A stretch of 64,000 nt of DNA from positions 6,695,501 to 6,759,500 of the forward strand of contig CP107926.1 of assembly GCA_036015235.1 (NCBI GenBank). The letters run 5' to 3'. A program made the translations under genes and the position numbers. Origin of the DNA: Streptomyces sp. NBC_00433 (GTDB lineage: Bacteria > Actinomycetota > Actinomycetes > Streptomycetales > Streptomycetaceae). Below, one piece after another: positions 60,881 to 64,000 of the stretch. Each line of letters opens with the position of its first letter. Position 1 is the first letter of the stretch. The notes beneath the pieces are model-generated. The model worked only from the letters and a program-made list of their open reading frames with translations. It searched no databases and had not been told where the DNA came from.

Positions 60881-60897
60881 CAGCGTCCCGACGCTGC
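60880..60897 (+). terminator. Hairpin of the riboswitch expression platform
   Basis: GCAGCGT (60880-60886) and ACGCTGC (60891-60897) pair around a CCCG loop right after the aptamer. It may be the terminator or sequestering stem controlled by Mn2+. Confidence 0.5.
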
Positions 60898-60971
60898 CGT
60901 GCCGAAGCGACCCCGTTTCTCCGCAGGCGTCTCTCGGCAGGGCAGCACCCTACCGATCGAGGATTCGACCC

Positions 60972-61553
60972 GTGTTCAGCCTCACCGTGACAGTCGTCGT
61001 CTTCGGCGTGATCTTCCTCGCCGAACTCCCCGACAAGACGGCACTCGCCAGCCTCATGCTCGGCACCCGCTACCGCGCCTCCTACGTCTTCGCCGGCGTC
61101 GCGGCCGCCTTCCTGGTCCATGTCGCGCTCGCCATCGCCGCGGGCAGCCTGCTGACCCTGCTGCCGCACCGCCTGGTGCAGGGCGTGGTGGGGCTGCTCT
61201 TCCTGGCCGGCGCGGCCATGCTGCTGCTGCACAAGGACGAGGGCGAGGAGACCGTCAAGCCGCCCTCCGACCAGAGCTTCTGGAAGGTCGCGGGCGCCGG
61301 CTTCATGCTGATCCTGGTCGCCGAGTTCGGCGACCTCACCCAGATCATGACCGCCAACCTCGCCGCCCGCTACGACAACCCGGTCTCGGTCGGCATCGGC
61401 GCGGTGCTGGGCCTGTGGGCGGTCGGCGCGCTCGGCATCTTCGGCGGGAAGATGCTGATGAAGCGGGTGCCGCTGTCGCTGATCACGAAGATCGCCGCGA
61501 GTGTGATGGTGGTGCTGGCCGCTTTCAGCCTCTACGAGGCGGTGGTCGGCTGA
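60972..61553 (+). CDS. TMEM165/GDT1 family Mn2+ exporter
   Basis: The 193-residue membrane protein has six segments in two repeats. Each repeat has the family acidic motif: AELPDKTALASL in the first and AEFGDLTQIMTA in the second (E-x-G-D-K/R type). Relatives (GDT1, MneA, MntX) export Mn2+ or exchange Ca2+/H+. The Mn-sensing riboswitch upstream supports manganese. GAGG precedes the GTG at 60972. A short central loop (KDEGEETVKPPSDQ) separates the repeats. It should be turned on when manganese is high. Confidence 0.93.
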   Translation: MFSLTVTVVVFGVIFLAELPDKTALASLMLGTRYRASYVFAGVAAAFLVHVALAIAAGSLLTLLPHRLVQGVVGLLFLAGAAMLLLHKDEGEETVKPPSDQSFWKVAGAGFMLILVAEFGDLTQIMTANLAARYDNPVSVGIGAVLGLWAVGALGIFGGKMLMKRVPLSLITKIAASVMVVLAAFSLYEAVVG

Positions 61554-61580
61554 GCGTCGGCGTCGGCCGCGTCCTCGGCC

Positions 61581-62231
61581 TCAGCCGACCGTGACCGTGA
61601 GCACGCCGTCCGCGGCCGTCACCCGTACGTCCTCCAGCGAGGGCGCGTGGGCCGACGGGCCGTGGGCGGCGGCGCGCGGTCCGACGCCGACCACCCGCAT
61701 GCCGGCGGCCCTGGCCGCCGCGATGCCGACCTCGGCGTCCTCGAAGACCAGGCACTCCTCGGGCCCGAAGCCCAGCTCGGCGGCGCCCTTGAGGAAGCCC
61801 TCGGGGTCCGGCTTGCTGGCGCCCACCCGCTCCGCGGTCACCATGACCGGCGGCAGCGGCAGCCCGGCGGCGCCCATCCTGGCGCGGGCGAGCATCTCGC
61901 CGGCCGAGGTCACCAGGGCGTGCGGCCGCCCGGCCAGCGCGGCCAGGAAGGCGGGGGCGCCGGGGACGGGGACGACACCGTCGAGGTCGGCGGTCTCCTC
62001 GGCGAGCATCACCGCGTTCTCGGCGTAGTTCTGGGCCATCGGCCGGTCCGGCAGCAGTGCGGCCATCGTCGCGTGGCCCTGCCTGCCGTGCACCACGCTC
62101 AGGACGGCGGCCGGGTCCAGGCCCTGCCTGATCGCCCAGCGGGACCAGCAGCGCTCCACCACGGCGTCGGAGTCGACGAGCGTCCCGTCCATGTCGAGCA
62201 GCAGGGCGCGGGCGGTGAACACGGACGGCAT
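61581..62231 (-). CDS. HAD-IA sugar phosphatase-like protein
   Basis: The 216-residue HAD hydrolase has motif I LLLDMDGTLVDSD, a helical cap, motif II VTSAGEM, Lys in GASKPDPEGF and motif IV VFEDAEVGIAAARAAGM. It is close to glycerol-3-phosphate or sugar phosphatases and beta-phosphoglucomutase; VSVVHGRQGHATM in the cap is typical of YfbT/GPP-type phosphatases. AGGGAG stands 4 nt before the ATG at 62231. The gene is convergent with the Mn transporter gene (27 bp between stops). Confidence 0.9.
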   Translation of the reverse strand: MPSVFTARALLLDMDGTLVDSDAVVERCWSRWAIRQGLDPAAVLSVVHGRQGHATMAALLPDRPMAQNYAENAVMLAEETADLDGVVPVPGAPAFLAALAGRPHALVTSAGEMLARARMGAAGLPLPPVMVTAERVGASKPDPEGFLKGAAELGFGPEECLVFEDAEVGIAAARAAGMRVVGVGPRAAAHGPSAHAPSLEDVRVTAADGVLTVTVG

Positions 62232-62351
62232 GGGGCTCCCTGGACTGGGCTCGGATCTACTCGGTGGCCCCGCCCGCAGGTCAGGGTAAGCGGGCGGGAC
62301 CACTTTGTTTCTCGAACATACAAAACATTCGGGCAGTGCGCCACCCCCGCC

Positions 62352-62912
62352 TCACGGCGACACGGTGAACTGCAGCAGACCCCAGGTGAAATGTGCCACC
62401 ACCCGCTCACCGGTGCCGGGCGCGGTGACCGCGAGCCGGGCGCGGCTCGGCGCGTCCGCCGGCAGCGGCGTCGCCGGCGGGAAGGCGCGGGCCACGTCGT
62501 CCACGACGCACGACCAGGGCGCCAGGTCCGCCACGCGGTCCAGCCGCGGGGCCGGTGCGCCGGGGGCGCGGACCAGCCACTCGTTCCACACCGCGCTGCC
62601 CCCGGGAGCGCACAGCACCTCCCACCGCAGGTCCGGCCACAACGGCATCGGCCACATCAGCGCGCGGCACGTCAGGTCTCCGACCTGACGTGCGACCTCC
62701 TGCTCGGGCGGGCCGAGCGCCAGCCGGTAGCCGCGCTCGCCCCCCGGGTACGTGCGGCTGTGCAGCCGCGCCTGCCATGCGCGGTGCGCTTCCCTCAGCT
62801 CGGCGTGCGACGCCCCCGACGCGCGGAGCGCGTCGTCCACCAGTTCCGGATGGTGGTCGGCCATCCTGCGCAGCAGGACCAGTTGAAACTGGGGGATTCC
62901 GAAGTGGGCCAC
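62352..62912 (-). CDS. Hypothetical protein
   Basis: The 186-residue product starts VAHFGIPQFQLVLLRRMADHH and contains tryptophan-rich segments (MWPMPLWPDLRWEVL) and a final beta-rich VVAHFTWGLLQFTV. I do not recognise a family. There is no signal or membrane segment; it is probably cytoplasmic. The GTG at 62912 follows TAAGCT by 7 nt on the minus strand with no Shine-Dalgarno, a leaderless pattern. The frame open to 63299 lies over the dispersed repeat and is not coding-like. Confidence 0.6.
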   Translation of the reverse strand: MAHFGIPQFQLVLLRRMADHHPELVDDALRASGASHAELREAHRAWQARLHSRTYPGGERGYRLALGPPEQEVARQVGDLTCRALMWPMPLWPDLRWEVLCAPGGSAVWNEWLVRAPGAPAPRLDRVADLAPWSCVVDDVARAFPPATPLPADAPSRARLAVTAPGTGERVVAHFTWGLLQFTVSP

Positions 62913-62954
62913 CCCGGTGAGCTTACGTTCCCCCGGGGTGCCATGGCCGGTGGC

Positions 62955-63012
62955 CGCCCCTTGCGGCGGGCGGCCACCTTTCCCGCCGCCGTGGCTGCCC
63001 GCGCAGTTCCCC
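62955..63012. repeat. Dispersed GC-rich repeat, copy 6, truncated
   Basis: It has the GCCCCTTGCGG block (62956-62966) and then CGCGCAGTTCCCC (63000-63012), after which the expected GCGCCCC is missing and the sequence turns to a non-repeat lower-GC stretch. The break point is immediately before the recombinase gene. Confidence 0.6.
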
Positions 63013-63062
63013 GGGGTGACTTCCGTAAAACGCACATGACGTGCGGGAACGGATGGCGGACC

Positions 63063-64000
63063 ATGGAAGGCATGTACACGACTGCGGACGGCGATGACGG
63101 CATGGGCCGTGTCGGCGTGCGCAGGGGCGGTAGGGGCAAGCGGTCGAGCGAGATTCCGGCGGGGCCGGTGTCGCCCTACGACGGGTGCGGCAAGTGCCTG
63201 GTTGCTGTGCGTCGGCTGAGCAGGAAGAAGGACGCCACGTCCTCGCCGGAGAAGCAGGCCGCTCACGATCTTGCGGCCGCCGCCGCAGTCGGCGGACACG
63301 TCATCGCGTGGGCCGACGACTGGGAGGTATCTGGAGCTACCGACCCGATGACGCGCCCGGGGCTTGGGCCGTGGCTGCGTGGCGAGATGGGACCGTACTC
63401 CGGGATCGTCGGTCCGAGCGTCGACCGGATCGGACGTAATCAGCGCGACGTGCTGAACACGGCCTACGCCGTAAACCAGCAGGATCGGCTACTGGTCACC
63501 TACGGGCATCAGGGACCGTGGGACTTAGGGGACCAGGCCGACGAGATGCGCCTGTCCATGGAGAGCTTCGGGGCTCAGATGGAGCTTCGAGCGATCGAGA
63601 AGCGCAACCGGGATGCGGCGGTCACGGCCCGCAAGCTGGGCAAGCCGAACAACGCCCCGCGATACGGCTACAGGTTCGTACGCAAGTCGCCCATGGGCCG
63701 GATCGACCATGTCGAGATCGACCCCGAGGCAGCAGCGGTTATCCGTGAGGTAGCACGGCGCATCCTCGCCGACAGCACGGGAACGATCACGCCCCACAGC
63801 GAGGCAGCGCGGCTGAACCGTGCCGGTGTGCTGTCGCCGAGCGACTACAAGGCCGTCCGGAACGGGCGCGAGCCCGAAGGCTCCCTGTGGTCGGCACGCG
63901 CGCTGATCCACATTTTGACGTCGGAGGGATCACTGGGTTTCCTCATGCACAAGGAGCGGCCCGTCTTGAACGAGGAGACCGGGCAGCCCATCCGCTTGTG
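63063..64000 (+). CDS. Large serine recombinase/integrase, cut by window end
   Basis: At least 312 codons are open to the window end with no stop. The N-terminal resolvase domain has the catalytic Ser53 in VAVRRLSRKKD followed by SSPEKQ, then DDWEVSGATDPMTRPGLGPWL and SVDRIGRN. A Recombinase domain follows (NNAPRYGYRFVRKSP, EAAAVIREVARRIL, SARALIHILTSEGSLGFLMHKE). This is the large serine integrase layout of actinophages and ICEs. The base use is less GC-rich than its neighbours, suggesting transfer. Start: ATG 63063 or 63072; neither has a good Shine-Dalgarno. The rest of the element would be to the right. Confidence 0.85.
   Translation, partial: MEGMYTTADGDDGMGRVGVRRGGRGKRSSEIPAGPVSPYDGCGKCLVAVRRLSRKKDATSSPEKQAAHDLAAAAAVGGHVIAWADDWEVSGATDPMTRPGLGPWLRGEMGPYSGIVGPSVDRIGRNQRDVLNTAYAVNQQDRLLVTYGHQGPWDLGDQADEMRLSMESFGAQMELRAIEKRNRDAAVTARKLGKPNNAPRYGYRFVRKSPMGRIDHVEIDPEAAAVIREVARRILADSTGTITPHSEAARLNRAGVLSPSDYKAVRNGREPEGSLWSARALIHILTSEGSLGFLMHKERPVLNEETGQPIRL

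Overview
The window is 64 kb of very GC-rich actinobacterial chromosome, almost certainly from a Streptomyces or a close relative in the Streptomycetaceae. The evidence is the strong G/C bias at third codon positions, frequent GTG starts, twin-arginine and lipoprotein signals, and families typical of this group: DUF3145, DUF3052, DUF4429, SCO2400-like protein, FasR, homodimeric AceE and a family 2B encapsulin. From memory, the gene order around fabD-fabH-acpP-fabF and around aceE/DUF3052/peroxiredoxin/terD matches S. coelicolor SCO2385-2390 and SCO2364-2371. It looks like chromosome core, apart from the extreme right edge, where a serine recombinase begins in lower-GC sequence.

Layout. 0.1-6.1 kb: a small exported protein, a DUF4236 protein, and a minus-strand operon of Tat-exported amidase, a 57-residue protein and a large secreted alpha/beta-hydrolase, all translationally coupled. 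6.4-14.8 kb: a signalling locus made of a divergent trypco2 protein, a trypsin-like protease, a PknG-like kinase, a VWA/zinc-ribbon protein and a five-helix membrane protein fused to a solute-binding domain. 14.8-17.2 kb: Ohr peroxidase, an MDR oxidoreductase and an SCO2400-like membrane protein. 17.3-20.8 kb: the EfeUOB iron-uptake operon behind two abutting iron boxes. 21-26.7 kb: GH3 glycosidase, DHA2 efflux pump, SGNH-hydrolase lipoprotein, DUF3145. 26.9-33.9 kb: a 3-hydroxyisobutyrate-dehydrogenase-like enzyme, the type II fatty-acid operon fabD-fabH-acpP-fabF with its regulator FasR, and a pirin. 34.1-38.5 kb: serine hydrolase, a divergent MerR/aldo-keto reductase operon, DUF4429 protein and DUF1023 hydrolase. 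38.7-41.4 kb: aceE.

41.9-52.0 kb holds DUF3052, a peroxiredoxin and a tellurium-resistance-type (Ter) cluster: two TerD, a TerC-like DUF475 protein, TerA-like, and TerD with a proline-rich tail. This is followed by a CitE-like lyase, a double phosphoribosyltransferase fusion and an HAD phosphatase, the set proposed in published comparative genomics to make a nucleoside-like metabolite. 52.5-57.9 kb carries small metabolic and membrane genes and tRNA-Val(UAC). 58.0-59.5 kb is a family 2B encapsulin shell gene with no recognisable cargo beside it. A DedA protein and a GDT1-type Mn transporter behind a yybP-ykoY riboswitch follow, then an HAD phosphatase, an unknown protein and the truncated recombinase.

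Two features recur. Many genes begin 6-8 nt after a TANNNT -10 box, which implies leaderless mRNAs. A dispersed GC-rich repeat family (core GGGGCGCGGGGAACTGCGCG, often with an inverted partner) occupies six intergenic regions. No rRNA, CRISPR array or insertion sequence was found.
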